Source: CBDBUR01 sp965212075 (lineage in GTDB: Bacteria > Pseudomonadota > Alphaproteobacteria > JAPOUT01 > G958296285). Taken from it: a stretch of 64,000 bases of DNA. The stretch is taken from assembly GCA_965212075.1 (NCBI GenBank), contig OZ243043.1, positions 186,001 through 250,000 of the forward strand, given 5' to 3'. Shown here piece after piece: positions 1 through 8,818 of this stretch. Within the stretch, counting starts at the first letter, position 1; each line of letters starts with the position of its first letter. The translations under genes were made by a program, and so were the position numbers. The notes beneath the pieces are model-generated. The model did not search any database. It was not told the origin of the DNA and worked only from the letters and a program-made list of their open reading frames with translations.

Positions 1-69
1 AAGCGCTGCGACTCGCGCGCGGCTCATCTCGGCGAGAAACTGCGCCTGCAGCGCGCGCGTGAGAAATAG
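1..69 (+). CDS. 3' end of an unidentified CDS (partial)
   Basis: Frame 1 is open from the window edge to a TAG at 67-69. The 22 visible residues are basic and rich in Arg, Leu and Glu, with an ending like RAREK. That fits the tail of a cytoplasmic protein, but it is too short to assign. It could also be chance. Confidence 0.3.
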   Translation, partial: KRCDSRAAHLGEKLRLQRAREK

Positions 70-152
70 ATCGGCGCGCAAGCCTTGATCTTCCTTTTGT
101 GCGATGATCTCTATAGTCTGCTGGGAGGTCATAGATAAAGAGGTTAGCCGTT

Positions 153-311
153 TTGCCGAAATCTGTCCCGCCGAAACCGCCGCTTTATGGCGCTGCGCGC
201 TGGCCGATTTGGGCGCAGACGGCGCTGAAAATTTCTGTTATACTGATGGCAATGGTTCTGTTCACCGGCCTGATCGTGGTATTGGGCACAATTATTTGGA
301 GGTTGCTATGA
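153..311 (+). CDS. Small single-span membrane protein (53 aa, TTG start)
   Basis: This short frame would start at TTG 153, eight bases after AGAGG (140-144). The N-terminal half is proline-rich and basic (PKSVPPKPP). The rest is one hydrophobic helix (ILMAMVLFTGLIVVLGTIIW) ending in RLL. Its TGA (309-311) overlaps the ATG of the next gene in an ATGA arrangement, as expected for translational coupling. No ATG start is available upstream in this frame. I do not recognise a family. The overlap, the ribosome site and the clean transmembrane helix are the support; the start codon is an inference. Confidence 0.4.
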   Translation: MPKSVPPKPPLYGAARWPIWAQTALKISVILMAMVLFTGLIVVLGTIIWRLL

Positions 312-730
312 GTCGACTTGCTTCTTTTCCGTGGATGATTTTATTGGCGCTTGGCATATTCAGTTTTGCGCGCGGCGTGTTTCACTATGTGACGCCCGAT
401 AGCGGCGCGGGCATTGTTGCGGGCATGGATTTGTCTCCAGCGAACGGCGCGGACATTATTTTTCTGCTGGGCGCTGCCGGTCTGATGCAGATGGCGTTGG
501 GCGCGTTTTATGTCTGGTTTGCGACCAAAGCGCGCGCGCTCGTGCCGGTGGCGCTTTGGATAGAGAGCATCCGCGCGGTGCTGTTTGTTTCAATGGAATA
601 TAGTTTTAAGGCGCCGGCCAACCCCGTGCCGGGGCGCTATGCGCATATTTCGGTTTTGATTCTGGTGCTGCTGGCGCTGGCCATCCATCTCTGGGTTCAG
701 CATAGAAGCCACGAACCGCAGCCTGCTTAA
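308..730 (+). CDS. Four-helix inner-membrane protein, unknown function
   Basis: 140 residues with about four hydrophobic segments (near 8-25, 50-68, 76-95 and 112-131) and a short polar C-terminus. The start at 308 is chosen because TTTGGAGG lies just upstream and the preceding small frame ends in an ATGA overlap here. The frame is open further upstream, to 104, but that stretch is polar, has no ribosome site and covers the small upstream ORF. No catalytic motif is visible. It probably forms a two-gene unit with the 53-residue membrane peptide, ending just before tRNA-Glu. Confidence 0.7.
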   Translation: MSRLASFPWMILLALGIFSFARGVFHYVTPDSGAGIVAGMDLSPANGADIIFLLGAAGLMQMALGAFYVWFATKARALVPVALWIESIRAVLFVSMEYSFKAPANPVPGRYAHISVLILVLLALAIHLWVQHRSHEPQPA

Positions 731-735
731 CAGAA

Positions 736-811
736 GTCCCCTTCGTCTAGTGGTCTAGGACGCCGCCCTCTCACGGCGGAAACAGGGGTTCGAGTCCCCT
801 AGGGGACGCCA
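736..811 (+). tRNA. tRNA-Glu (anticodon CTC)
   Basis: A complete cloverleaf. Acceptor arms GTCCCCT and AGGGGAC pair, the anticodon stem is CCGCC/GGCGG with loop CTCTCAC (anticodon CTC, reading GAG), and the T-arm loop is TTCGAGT. CCA is encoded at 809-811. Confidence 0.97.
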
Positions 812-849
812 AAAAGCGACGCCATAAAGCGACGCCAAGAAGCGACGCT
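812..849. repeat. 13-bp direct tandem repeat, three copies
   Basis: AAGCGACGCC recurs at 814, 827 and 840 (last base changed) with a 13-base period. It lies between the tRNA-Glu 3' end and the convergent VOC gene stop. It is non-coding and is one of several 13-base-period duplications in spacers of this window. Confidence 0.7.
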
Positions 850-852
850 GCT

Positions 853-1260
853 TTAATTCTCTCCTTCCCAAGGGCTGTAATCACCGAAGCTCCAAATGTT
901 GCCCTCAAGGTCGCGGCAGGTATAGGCGCGGCCTCCATAATCCTGATCTTTGATGTCCATTAAAATCTCCGCGCCGGATTTTTTGGCGCGCGCATAATGT
1001 TCATCAGCGCTGGGGACGATCATATAGATATTTTGTTTTGGGTCTTTGCCGAGCAGGCGATCAAAGTCGGTGATGCCCGCCGAGCTGAGCATGATCATGC
1101 CCGATTGATAAATAAGCTGCGCATGATGAATGATTTTAACCTCTTTCTCATCGGCGACAACCAAATGTTCTTTAAAGCCAAACGCTTTACACAGCCAGTC
1201 TATCGCCGCGGGCGCATCATCATAGCGCAGGATCGGAACAACAACGCCTCCATTCTTCAT
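853..1260 (-). CDS. VOC-family (glyoxalase / bleomycin-resistance fold) protein
   Basis: About 135 residues with the paired beta-alpha-beta-beta-beta modules of the vicinal oxygen chelate superfamily. It starts with VVPILRYDDAPAAIDWL (PhnB/glyoxalase-like N-terminus) and ends with AYTCRDLEGNIWSFGDY, the usual C-terminal module with a Glu metal-ligand position. The substrate cannot be inferred. The start at 1260 (MKNGG) is preferred because AGGAGG lies five bases upstream; in-frame ATGs at 1263 and 1287 are alternatives. It converges on tRNA-Glu and is divergent from the BtuB-like receptor. Confidence 0.88.
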   Translation of the reverse strand: MKNGGVVVPILRYDDAPAAIDWLCKAFGFKEHLVVADEKEVKIIHHAQLIYQSGMIMLSSAGITDFDRLLGKDPKQNIYMIVPSADEHYARAKKSGAEILMDIKDQDYGGRAYTCRDLEGNIWSFGDYSPWEGEN

Positions 1261-1343
1261 CATCACCTCCTTTGATTTTCTTGACAAGTTTAAGGCAATC
1301 AGCCTACATCATCAAGTCATATCAAGAATAAAAATAAGGGAAA

Positions 1344-3233
1344 ATGAACATCTTGAAATTTTTAGGTGCGGCAGCGCTTGCTTTTTTGTTTATTGCGCCT
1401 GCCGCTTTATGGGCGCAAGAAAAACAGATAGAAGAGATTATCGTTAAAGGCGCATCGCTCAGTCCGCTCGCGCTGAAACATCTATCAAGCACGATCACCA
1501 TTTTGACCGCAGACGACATCGCTGCAAGCGGCCAGCCTTTTCTCATTGATGTGCTGCGCCGCGTGCCGGGCATCGGAATCACCCAGAGCGGCGGCCCGGG
1601 CGCTTTGAGTGATGTGCGCATTCGCGGCGGCGAGAGCGATCATACCAAAGTCTTGATCAATGGCATTGAGGTCAATGATGCGAGCTCGGCGCAATTTGAT
1701 TTCGGCCATCTATCCAGCAGCCAGATTGAGCGGGTTGAGATCATCCGCGGCAGCCAGAGCCTTGTTCACGGCGCCAACGCCACTGGCGGCGTGATCGCGA
1801 TCACGACCAAAACCGGCGCGGGAGATTTTTCCGGAGATTATCAGGCGGATGGCGGCAGTTTTGGCACATGGCACGGCGCGGTCAATTTTGGCGGCGGCAA
1901 TAAGGAGATGCGCTTTGGCGGCGGGCTGGATATTTATCAAAGCGATGGCCATGATGTCTCGTCTTTTGGCCATGATGAAAAAGACGATTATCGCAATTAT
2001 ACCGCTCATGCGCGCGCAGATTGGGCGCGGAATGATTTCAAGGCGCATTTCGCGCTGCGCCATGTCAATGGCAGGTTTAATTATGATGTAATGGGATTTA
2101 GCGCGTCGGACACTTCAGATGGCGTCGGCGATGTGCAGCAGCCGCAGCAAACCGAAGCCGGAATTGGCGTTAGCCATGATCTGGCGCTGACAAAAAAAAT
2201 AAATTTTTACAATGAAGTCAATTTGTCTCTGATGCGTTTGGAAAATCGGTTTAACGCCTCCTCTTTCGGCCAGCAGCGGCTTCATGCTGATTATAAAACC
2301 ACAGTGAATTATGACAAGCTCGCCAATTTGACTTTGCTGCTGGGCTGGGAGGAAGAAGAGTTTAATGCGACTGATAGGAATTTTGCGGAAGTTGGGCAAT
2401 TTATCGCGCTGGAAAACCAGATCAATTTTCTCGGTGTGAATTTCTCAGCGGGTGTGCGCGGCGAATTTTATAATAATAGTGAAGACGGCGTGCTCTGGCG
2501 CGTGACGGCATCGCGTGATGTGCCTTATGTGCTTTATGTGCCGGTGCGGGTGTATGGCACTTATGGCACGAGCCTCAACAAACCGACGCTCTATGAGCTC
2601 TACGGATTTACTCCGGCTACCTATTGTCCCAATCCCGCTCTCAAGCCGGAAAAGGCGAATTCATGGGATGTCGGGCTGGATTTTGATTTGACATCTTTTG
2701 TCAAAGGGCTGTCGTTCGGCGCGACAGCTTTCGGTCTTGATGTTGAAGATGAGTTTCAGGGTGTGTTTAATTCTGATAACACGATGCCGCCCAGAGCGGG
2801 CTGTCCTGCGGAAACGGCGAGCTCCATCGTCAATGATACGGGGCGCTCCAAGCGGCGCGGCGCGGAATTGCAGGCGGACTGGCAGGTTTTGGACGATCTG
2901 TTTTTGTCCACGCATTATACCTATACCCGCGCGCGCAGCGGCAGTGGCACGGAGTTGCAGCGCAATCCCAAACATATTTGGGGTTTCAATCTCTTGTGGA
3001 CTTTTGGGGATTTTTCACTAGGTGGCGATATGGTCTGGACGAGCAAGCAGCAAGATTTTGGAACCGCCACGATACCTTCGTATTTTTTGTTTAACCTGCA
3101 TGGCAGCTATGCCTTTTCTGAGGCGCTGGATGTTTTTGTTCGGGTGGATAACGTCACCGATGAAGATACTTTGCTTAATGGCTTTGATCGCCGCGGTGTG
3201 GGCGCTTATGCGGGGATTAAGGGTCGGTTTTAG
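1344..3233 (+). CDS. TonB-dependent outer-membrane receptor, BtuB-like
   Basis: 629 residues. A signal peptide (about 1-24, ending ALWAQ) is followed by a TonB box-like EEIIVKG, a plug domain (about 45-150, with SDVRIRGGESDHTKVLINGIEVND and IERVEIIRG), and a 22-strand-type barrel ending in Phe. Family members import cobalamin or siderophores in exchange for TonB energy. The plug and short barrel resemble BtuB more than siderophore receptors, but substrate is an inference. There is only a 56-base leader after the VOC gene, so no room for a cobalamin riboswitch between the two genes. The 3' end overlaps the hpnN stop by four bases in convergent orientation. Confidence 0.88.
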   Translation: MNILKFLGAAALAFLFIAPAALWAQEKQIEEIIVKGASLSPLALKHLSSTITILTADDIAASGQPFLIDVLRRVPGIGITQSGGPGALSDVRIRGGESDHTKVLINGIEVNDASSAQFDFGHLSSSQIERVEIIRGSQSLVHGANATGGVIAITTKTGAGDFSGDYQADGGSFGTWHGAVNFGGGNKEMRFGGGLDIYQSDGHDVSSFGHDEKDDYRNYTAHARADWARNDFKAHFALRHVNGRFNYDVMGFSASDTSDGVGDVQQPQQTEAGIGVSHDLALTKKINFYNEVNLSLMRLENRFNASSFGQQRLHADYKTTVNYDKLANLTLLLGWEEEEFNATDRNFAEVGQFIALENQINFLGVNFSAGVRGEFYNNSEDGVLWRVTASRDVPYVLYVPVRVYGTYGTSLNKPTLYELYGFTPATYCPNPALKPEKANSWDVGLDFDLTSFVKGLSFGATAFGLDVEDEFQGVFNSDNTMPPRAGCPAETASSIVNDTGRSKRRGAELQADWQVLDDLFLSTHYTYTRARSGSGTELQRNPKHIWGFNLLWTFGDFSLGGDMVWTSKQQDFGTATIPSYFLFNLHGSYAFSEALDVFVRVDNVTDEDTLLNGFDRRGVGAYAGIKGRF

Positions 3234-5923
3234 GGATCGGTTTTGAGCGACGGCTCTAGCGCGACATTTTGGTGGCGCATCCAAGCCAGCATGGCCGGCA
3301 GGACGACCAGCGCGCAGATCATCATAAAGATCATAGCGATGGTCAAAGTGATTCCCATAGAGCGCATGCCGCTATGGGTTGCGATGGACAGAGCGCCGAA
3401 AGTGACGAGGGTGGTCGTGTTGCTCAAGAACACGGCGATCGGCGTGGAGGAGTGCATCACTTCGCGGACATTTTTTTCGGTGCGCGCGCGCGAGAGGATA
3501 TGGATTCCGTTGGCGACGCCCAGCCCCAAGAGGAGCGGCAGCAGCAGCACATTGACAAAGTTGAATGAGATGTCCAGCCACACGCAGGCCGCTAGAGTAT
3601 AGGTGCCCGCGAGCGCAATCGGCGCGAGCACGAGCGCGGTATTTTTGACTGAGCGCAGGCTCAAGAGCAAAATTATCGTGATGGCGATGGTCGCGAGCAC
3701 CAACGCGGTGCGAAAAGCACTGACAGTGAGTTCGCCGACGGCATATTCTACGAGCGGCCTGCCGCCGACATCATCTTCGGCTTTGGTGATTTCTTGGACG
3801 AAGCGGGCGAGGGCATCGGGGTCGGACATATCTTCGGTGGGATAGATGTTGAGCTTGATGCGGCCATCTTTGGTTTCGGATTGCTCGCGGACATTGGCGG
3901 GCAGCTCGTTAAAGGTGAAGGGCTCGGCATCGAGCGAGCGCTCAAGCCGCGTCAGCCTTTCGGCGAAGTCTCCGGTGAGGAGTTTGTTGAGGTCGCCGAT
4001 TTTGGCGAGCGCGCCGGGGGTGCGCAAAAGCGCGGCGAGGGCTGCGCCCAGCCTTTGCTGTTCGGGGGGCAGCGCGCCCTCTTGTTTTTTCTTAACGCTG
4101 AGCGCGCGCAGCAAGTCTTTCGCCGATAGCTCAAAGTCCATCTTTGTGGGGCGGGGCTCAGGCGTGGCGGCAAAAGCGGGCGCCATAAAGAACGCCGCTT
4201 CCGACAGGATTTCCGTTTTGTCATCTTGCTCTTCGGGGACGAAGACTTGATGGGTTTCCACTTTGCGCACGAGCGGCAGCTGGGTGAGTTTTTCGGCCTG
4301 TGCGATCGCGGTGCGGCGGTCGGGGGTCAGCATGGTCGCGATATAGCTGGTGAAAAAGCCGCGCGCCTGCAGCTCTTTGAGGCTGGTGACCGATTCGGCC
4401 TGCTGATCTTTGATAACCAAAGCCGAATGGTCAAAACCCATCTGCACAGCGAGCGGTGCCGCCGCAAAGGCCAGCACAAAGGCTGATAGGGTGATGATGC
4501 GGAAACGCCTGCGAATCCACGCATAAAGCCTGATGGAAAAACGTCCGATGAAGTTCGGCTCATCTCCCTGCTCCCTAGGCGCGAAATCGTCGGCGGGCAG
4601 ATAGTTCAGCAAAGCGGGCAGGACGGTGAAGCTGGCCAGCAAAGCGAGCAGCATGCTGCCGCCGGCAATGATGCCCAAATCTCTGAGCGCGAAATAATTG
4701 GTTGGCGCAAAAGACAAAAAGCCGATCGCGGTTGCGAGGCCGCATAGAGAAATCGCGCCGCCCGCGCTATGGATTGTGATGCGCATCGCCTCGATCGGGT
4801 CGCGGCCATTCGTTTTGTGCAGCTCTTCGCGATAGCGCAGAGCGACATGGATCGAAAAATCAATGCTGATCCCCAAAAACAAAACCGCAAAGGCTGTCGT
4901 GATCATGTTGAGCTCGCCGACCGATATGAGCACCCAGCCAAAAGACCAGCTAATGCCGACAAACAAAGCGGACATAATCATCGCGATGATGCGCCATGAG
5001 CGCACACCCAGCCCCAAAACAAAAATGATCGCCAAGACCGAAATCACACCGGCAGTTTCAACATTAAACAAGACGCTGGACAATTCATCCAATGTGAGCG
5101 GCTCGCGGCCTGTCAGGCGGATTCGCACGCCGTCTTCCTGCAGGCGCAGATCGGCGACGATCTGCCGGAGCCCGTCAATCCCCTTTTTCCCCGATAAGAA
5201 TCGGGAATAATCCAAATGAGGCTGAACGATGATCACTTGCAGCGCTTCGGGATATTCTTCGCTTGTTTGGCCGATCCAGTCGGGGAAGGCGTCCTGCCAG
5301 ATGTCGCCGGGCGGGCGTCCGGCGGTGAATTCTTCCACCGCGCTGGCGATGCGTTCAATGATGCTCTCAAAACTTTCCGGCAGCTCTTGATCATTGTCTG
5401 TTTCTTCCTTGAGGCCGGTTTCCAATAATGAAAACAGGCCGCGCAAATTGGGATCGCCCGCAAGCTCGGCGATGGCGGGCTGCGCGGTCGCGAGGCTGTC
5501 AACAAATTCAGCGAGGTCATCGCTGTCAAGATAAAGCAGGCCGTTTTTCTGAAAAAAATCTTCGCTCTGCGGATGAAACACATGGTTGAACAGATCAGAC
5601 CTTTTGCGCAAAACATTGGCGAGGCGATCCGCGCCTTGGCTGACTTTCCACGGATCTTCGCCGCTGACCAGCACCAAGATCATATGCACTTGCTGCGGAA
5701 AGGCTTTTGAGAACATATCCTCGCGCTGGAGGAATTCGTTTTCTCGTGAAACGAGGTTTTCCTGATCCGAATTGATTGGCAGGTTAAAAGCGGCATATCC
5801 CAGACAGATAAACGCGCTGATCATGCTCGCGCCGATCGTCAGCAGAGGCCGCCGCATAGAGGCAGCAACGAGGCGCGACAGATGGAAGATATAGAAATCT
5901 TGTATTTTGTTGATAAACGTCAT
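3230..5923 (-). CDS. hpnN: RND/MMPL-type transporter, hopanoid-associated HpnN
   Basis: 897 residues with the duplicated RND layout: an N-terminal helix (about 24-46), a large periplasmic loop, a first block of helices (about 285-440, with LFLGISIDFSIHVALRYREEL), a second loop, and a second block (about 735-885, with LPLLLGLGVANGIHILSR). In the HpnN family this protein moves hopanoids from the inner to the outer membrane. The N-terminal sequence (FHLSRLVAASMRRP, NSDQENLVSRE) is typical. It is divergent from an HpnM/MlaC-like gene with a 46-base spacer, which supports the hopanoid role. No squalene-hopene cyclase lies in the window. Confidence 0.83.
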   Translation of the reverse strand: MTFINKIQDFYIFHLSRLVAASMRRPLLTIGASMISAFICLGYAAFNLPINSDQENLVSRENEFLQREDMFSKAFPQQVHMILVLVSGEDPWKVSQGADRLANVLRKRSDLFNHVFHPQSEDFFQKNGLLYLDSDDLAEFVDSLATAQPAIAELAGDPNLRGLFSLLETGLKEETDNDQELPESFESIIERIASAVEEFTAGRPPGDIWQDAFPDWIGQTSEEYPEALQVIIVQPHLDYSRFLSGKKGIDGLRQIVADLRLQEDGVRIRLTGREPLTLDELSSVLFNVETAGVISVLAIIFVLGLGVRSWRIIAMIMSALFVGISWSFGWVLISVGELNMITTAFAVLFLGISIDFSIHVALRYREELHKTNGRDPIEAMRITIHSAGGAISLCGLATAIGFLSFAPTNYFALRDLGIIAGGSMLLALLASFTVLPALLNYLPADDFAPREQGDEPNFIGRFSIRLYAWIRRRFRIITLSAFVLAFAAAPLAVQMGFDHSALVIKDQQAESVTSLKELQARGFFTSYIATMLTPDRRTAIAQAEKLTQLPLVRKVETHQVFVPEEQDDKTEILSEAAFFMAPAFAATPEPRPTKMDFELSAKDLLRALSVKKKQEGALPPEQQRLGAALAALLRTPGALAKIGDLNKLLTGDFAERLTRLERSLDAEPFTFNELPANVREQSETKDGRIKLNIYPTEDMSDPDALARFVQEITKAEDDVGGRPLVEYAVGELTVSAFRTALVLATIAITIILLLSLRSVKNTALVLAPIALAGTYTLAACVWLDISFNFVNVLLLPLLLGLGVANGIHILSRARTEKNVREVMHSSTPIAVFLSNTTTLVTFGALSIATHSGMRSMGITLTIAMIFMMICALVVLPAMLAWMRHQNVALEPSLKTDP

Positions 5924-5969
5924 AGTCTCTTTCTATATATACATAAATTTTTCAATAGGGAAATTGTTC

Positions 5970-6566
5970 ATGAGGTTTTTTTCTTTTTTGGCGCTATTTT
6001 TTTTGACGGCATTTTTGGCATTTCCAGCACAGGCCGCCGAGACTCCGCGCGACGCGGTGCTGGCGCTTAATGAGGGCATTCTCGATGATGATCCGCAAGT
6101 TTTGATGCGCTCAATTGAGCAGAATTTTGATCTCAAGCGCGTTGCGGTGTCAAGCGTTGGCATTCGGCGCTGGCGGGAGTGGTCGCGCGATGAGCAGGCG
6201 ACTTATCGCAAAACCTTCATTGATTATGTTCTCGCACTTTATCTCAATCGCTTTCGTGATTATGAGGGCAGCGGGCTGAACATTTATAAAGTGGAGCAGA
6301 AAAAAAATCACGCGCGCGTGAGAGCGCGAATCAAGCCGCGCGTAGATGAAAAAACGCTTGCCAGCACAGATCCGGTTAAAATTGACTTTGTGCTGCTGAA
6401 ACAGAAGAAGGGGAATTGGCAGATCATTGATGTTTATTTCAAGGGCACGATCAGCGAAGTGGCGGGCTTTCGGGCGCAATTTTCTCAATTGGCGAGAGAT
6501 GAAGGCTGGGCAGGGCTGATTCGCGAAATGAAAGCGCGGAAAAAAGATCTGAATAAAAAGAAATAG
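5970..6566 (+). CDS. hpnM: MlaC/Ttg2D-family periplasmic lipid-binding protein, HpnM-like
   Basis: 198 residues: a signal peptide (about 1-22, FLAFPAQAAE) then an MlaC-type domain with the family pattern FDLKRVAVSSVGIRRW, RKTFIDYVLALYLNRF, NWQIIDVYFKGTIS and SQLARDEGWAGLIREM. MlaC proteins carry lipids across the periplasm. The position back-to-back with hpnN suggests HpnM rather than a phospholipid MlaC. The start at 5970 is chosen because it begins the signal peptide and has TAGGGAAA upstream; an in-frame extension to 5907 overlaps hpnN and lacks support. The 46-base divergent spacer (TATATATACAT near 5934) must hold both promoters. Confidence 0.8.
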   Translation: MRFFSFLALFFLTAFLAFPAQAAETPRDAVLALNEGILDDDPQVLMRSIEQNFDLKRVAVSSVGIRRWREWSRDEQATYRKTFIDYVLALYLNRFRDYEGSGLNIYKVEQKKNHARVRARIKPRVDEKTLASTDPVKIDFVLLKQKKGNWQIIDVYFKGTISEVAGFRAQFSQLARDEGWAGLIREMKARKKDLNKKK

Positions 6567-6571
6567 AACGT

Positions 6572-7435
6572 CTATACGCCGTCGTCTTGTGTGTCGTGCG
6601 CGTCCCCAAGCGCGTCCCCAAGCGCGCTACCAAGCGCGCTACCAAGCGCGCTACCAAGCGCACCATGGGCAAGAAAAGGCGGATTGGCACAATTATCTAA
6701 ATGAGTCGGCGGCACGCGGCCATAAGATAATTCGCCCTGATCGGTTTGCAAATTGCCGCCCGCCGCAGCGAGCACAGCATGTCCGGCGGCGATGTCCCAG
6801 ATCATCGTGCGGCCTTCGCGCGGATAGAGGTCGGCTTCGCCTGCGGCGATCAGGCAAAATTTTATTGACGAACCCATCAAGATGATCCGGCTGGCCTGAT
6901 ATTTTTCGCGTAATTCTTGTTCACCGGCATCTTTGTGTGAGCGGCTTGCGATCACCACTGGATTTTTGGGCACATTGCGCGCGTGAATTTTTTCTGCTGC
7001 GCCGCCATAGCGTGATTCAAACGCGTGCTCCTGATTGGCGAAAAAGAGCCGTCCCAAAGCTGGCGCATAGACAACACCCAAAATCGGCTGGTGATTTTCT
7101 ATCAAAGCGATGTTGACGGTGAATTCGCCATTTTTTGCAACGAACTCTCTTGTGCCATCAAGCGGATCAACGAGGAAGAATCTTTTGCCAGTTTTCGGGA
7201 AATGTCCGATGCTGGCTTTTTCTTCGGAAATGGCGGGGATATTGGCCGCGACCCTTCCCAGCGCTTTGAGGATCAGACGTTCGGCCTCGCGGTCGGCGGC
7301 GGTGACGAGGCTCCTATCCTCTTTGAACTCTGGCTTGGCGGGCTCGTCATAATGGCGCATGATGAGCGCGCCGGCGTCAAGTGCGATCTGGCAGATATTT
7401 TGAACAAGGTTTTGTTTATTTTTGGAGATGCTCAT
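6572..7435 (-). CDS. cysQ: 3'(2'),5'-bisphosphate nucleotidase CysQ
   Basis: 287 residues of the inositol-monophosphatase superfamily. Metal-binding motifs are ISEEK (Glu), DPLDGTREF (about 92-100) and WDIAAGHAVLAAAGG (about 218-232). CysQ removes the 3' phosphate from PAP/PAPS made during sulfate assimilation. The catalytic core ends near residue 250. It is followed by a low-complexity tail of repeated ALGS/ALGD units encoded by a 12-base tandem repeat, which is unlikely to matter for catalysis. The start codon overlaps the ATG of chpT on the other strand (shared CATG at 7433-7436). No convincing ribosome site is seen for this start, so a downstream start remains possible. Confidence 0.9.
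   Translation of the reverse strand: MSISKNKQNLVQNICQIALDAGALIMRHYDEPAKPEFKEDRSLVTAADREAERLILKALGRVAANIPAISEEKASIGHFPKTGKRFFLVDPLDGTREFVAKNGEFTVNIALIENHQPILGVVYAPALGRLFFANQEHAFESRYGGAAEKIHARNVPKNPVVIASRSHKDAGEQELREKYQASRIILMGSSIKFCLIAAGEADLYPREGRTMIWDIAAGHAVLAAAGGNLQTDQGELSYGRVPPTHLDNCANPPFLAHGALGSALGSALGSALGDALGDAHDTQDDGV
6599..6658. repeat. 12-bp tandem repeat, five copies, in the cysQ 3' end
   Basis: Units CGCGTCCCCAAG (two copies) and CGCGCTACCAAG (three copies) are contiguous with a strict 12-base period. Read on the minus strand they encode ALGS/ALGD four-residue repeats at the C-terminus of CysQ. The period keeps the reading frame. Confidence 0.95.
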
Positions 7436-8066
7436 GAACCAGCGCGACCTATTTGATTATTTGAGCCTGTGTGTGCGGTGGATTGCGCATGATATGGCCA
7501 ATCCGCTGTCGGCGGTGCGCGCGGGTCTTGATATGGGCGAAGAGGAAGGCGGCGTGATGAGGGAGTTTGTGCAGCACGGCGCGGATCAATTGACGGCGCT
7601 GACGCGCTGTCTGAGGCTGATCGCCGCGCCCGCGCAGGATGAGGCGCAGCAGGTCCAAGCACCAGAGGATTGGTTCAAGCCGCTTGAGATGTTTGCGCAG
7701 GGGCGTGATATCCAGTTGAGCATTCATTTAAAGTCTTTGCCTTTTTTGTCTTTGGCCTATGCGGGTTTTTTGGCGGCGCTCACGCTGCCGGTGATTGGTG
7801 CGGTCATGACAGGCGGTCGCATCAAGATCAGCCGCGATGATAAAGGCAGATTCCATCTTGAGGCCACGAACCTGTCGGATAAGAGCGTTCAACATATAAA
7901 AGAAATGCTCACGCGGCAATTAGAATCTACCGTAGAATCTACCGCTGATCCCGCCGATATGCCCTTTTATATTGCGCGTCTGGCATGTCAAAAACTCGGC
8001 GCACAAATTGACATCAACACATCTGGTCAGAAGCTGGATCTTCGGATTGAGCCCCCTGTGGCATAA
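7434..8066 (+). CDS. chpT: Histidine phosphotransferase ChpT
   Basis: 210 residues. The DHp-like first helix carries the phospho-acceptor His (about residue 19) in WIAHDMANPLSAVRAGLDM, matching the ChpT family pattern. The rest is a degenerate ATPase-like domain with no ATP-binding boxes. ChpT passes phosphate from the kinase CckA to CtrA and CpdR. Its 3' end faces ctrA with 11 bases between the stops, and sciP follows, which strongly supports the call. The start at 7434 has GGAG six bases upstream; TTG 7422 and ATG 7428 are alternatives. A 12-base duplication at 7921-7944 adds an ESTVEST stretch. Confidence 0.83.
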   Translation: MNQRDLFDYLSLCVRWIAHDMANPLSAVRAGLDMGEEEGGVMREFVQHGADQLTALTRCLRLIAAPAQDEAQQVQAPEDWFKPLEMFAQGRDIQLSIHLKSLPFLSLAYAGFLAALTLPVIGAVMTGGRIKISRDDKGRFHLEATNLSDKSVQHIKEMLTRQLESTVESTADPADMPFYIARLACQKLGAQIDINTSGQKLDLRIEPPVA

Positions 8067-8077
8067 AGTGGTATAGA

Positions 8078-8818
8078 TCAGCTAGCGATGGCGCGTTTAG
8101 GCTGGGGTTGTTGTTCTGCAGGCAGCGCGGCGTCATTGGCTTCGGGCGGATCACGTAATACGTAGCCGCGCCCCCAGATCGTTTCAATGCAATGCTGTCC
8201 GCCGGTCACTTTGGCGAGCTTTTTGCGCAATTTGCAGATGAACACATCAATGATTTTCACCTCCGGCTCGTCCATGCCGCCATAAAGATGGTCAAGAAAC
8301 ATTTCCTTTGTGAGCGTCATGCCTTTGCGCAGGCAGAGCAGTTCAAGAATTTGATATTCCTTGCTGGTCAGATGGATCGGCACACCATTGGATTCAACCG
8401 TTTTGCCTTCAAGATTGACCGAGATTCCGCCGGTAACAATGACCGGCTGGCTAAAGCCGCGCGCGCGCCTGATCACCGCGCGCAAACGCGCGATCAGCTC
8501 GGTGCGGTTAAACGGCTTGGTGAGATAATCATCAGCGCCGGTGATGAGACCGCGCACTTTATCGGTGACATCGTCTCTGCCAGAGAGGATCAGCAAAGGT
8601 ATTTGAATGCCGATTCGCCGCAATCGCCGCAGCACGTCATGGCCGTCCACATCGGGCAGTTTGAGGTCAAGGATAATAATGTCGTAATCGTAGAGCTTGC
8701 CGAGCTCAAAGCCATCTTCGCCCGTTTGTGCCGTATTGGTTGTCCAGCCTTCATCGGTCAGTAAGCGATCAATGCTGCGTAAAGTGACGGGGTCGTCTTC
8801 AATGATTAATGCGCGCAT
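8078..8818 (-). CDS. ctrA: Cell-cycle response regulator CtrA
   Basis: 246 residues: a receiver domain (1-120) with acidic pocket EDD (7-9), phospho-acceptor Asp51 in ILDLKLPDVDG and Lys101 in LTKPF, then an OmpR-type winged helix (about 128-230) with HLTSKEYQILELL and the recognition-helix region EVKIIDVFICKLRKKL. CtrA is the master cell-cycle transcription factor of alphaproteobacteria and is fed by CckA-ChpT. The start at 8818 (MRALIIEDD) is chosen by family alignment; the frame is open to 8896 but that extension is not family-like. The C-terminal tail is longer than in Caulobacter and ends AIAS, not in the Ala-Ala degron. Confidence 0.95.
   Translation of the reverse strand: MRALIIEDDPVTLRSIDRLLTDEGWTTNTAQTGEDGFELGKLYDYDIIILDLKLPDVDGHDVLRRLRRIGIQIPLLILSGRDDVTDKVRGLITGADDYLTKPFNRTELIARLRAVIRRARGFSQPVIVTGGISVNLEGKTVESNGVPIHLTSKEYQILELLCLRKGMTLTKEMFLDHLYGGMDEPEVKIIDVFICKLRKKLAKVTGGQHCIETIWGRGYVLRDPPEANDAALPAEQQPQPKRAIAS

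Noticed and set aside
1288..1343. Cobalamin riboswitch before the BtuB-like gene
   Set aside because: Only 56 bases are free and no B12-box-like sequence is seen.
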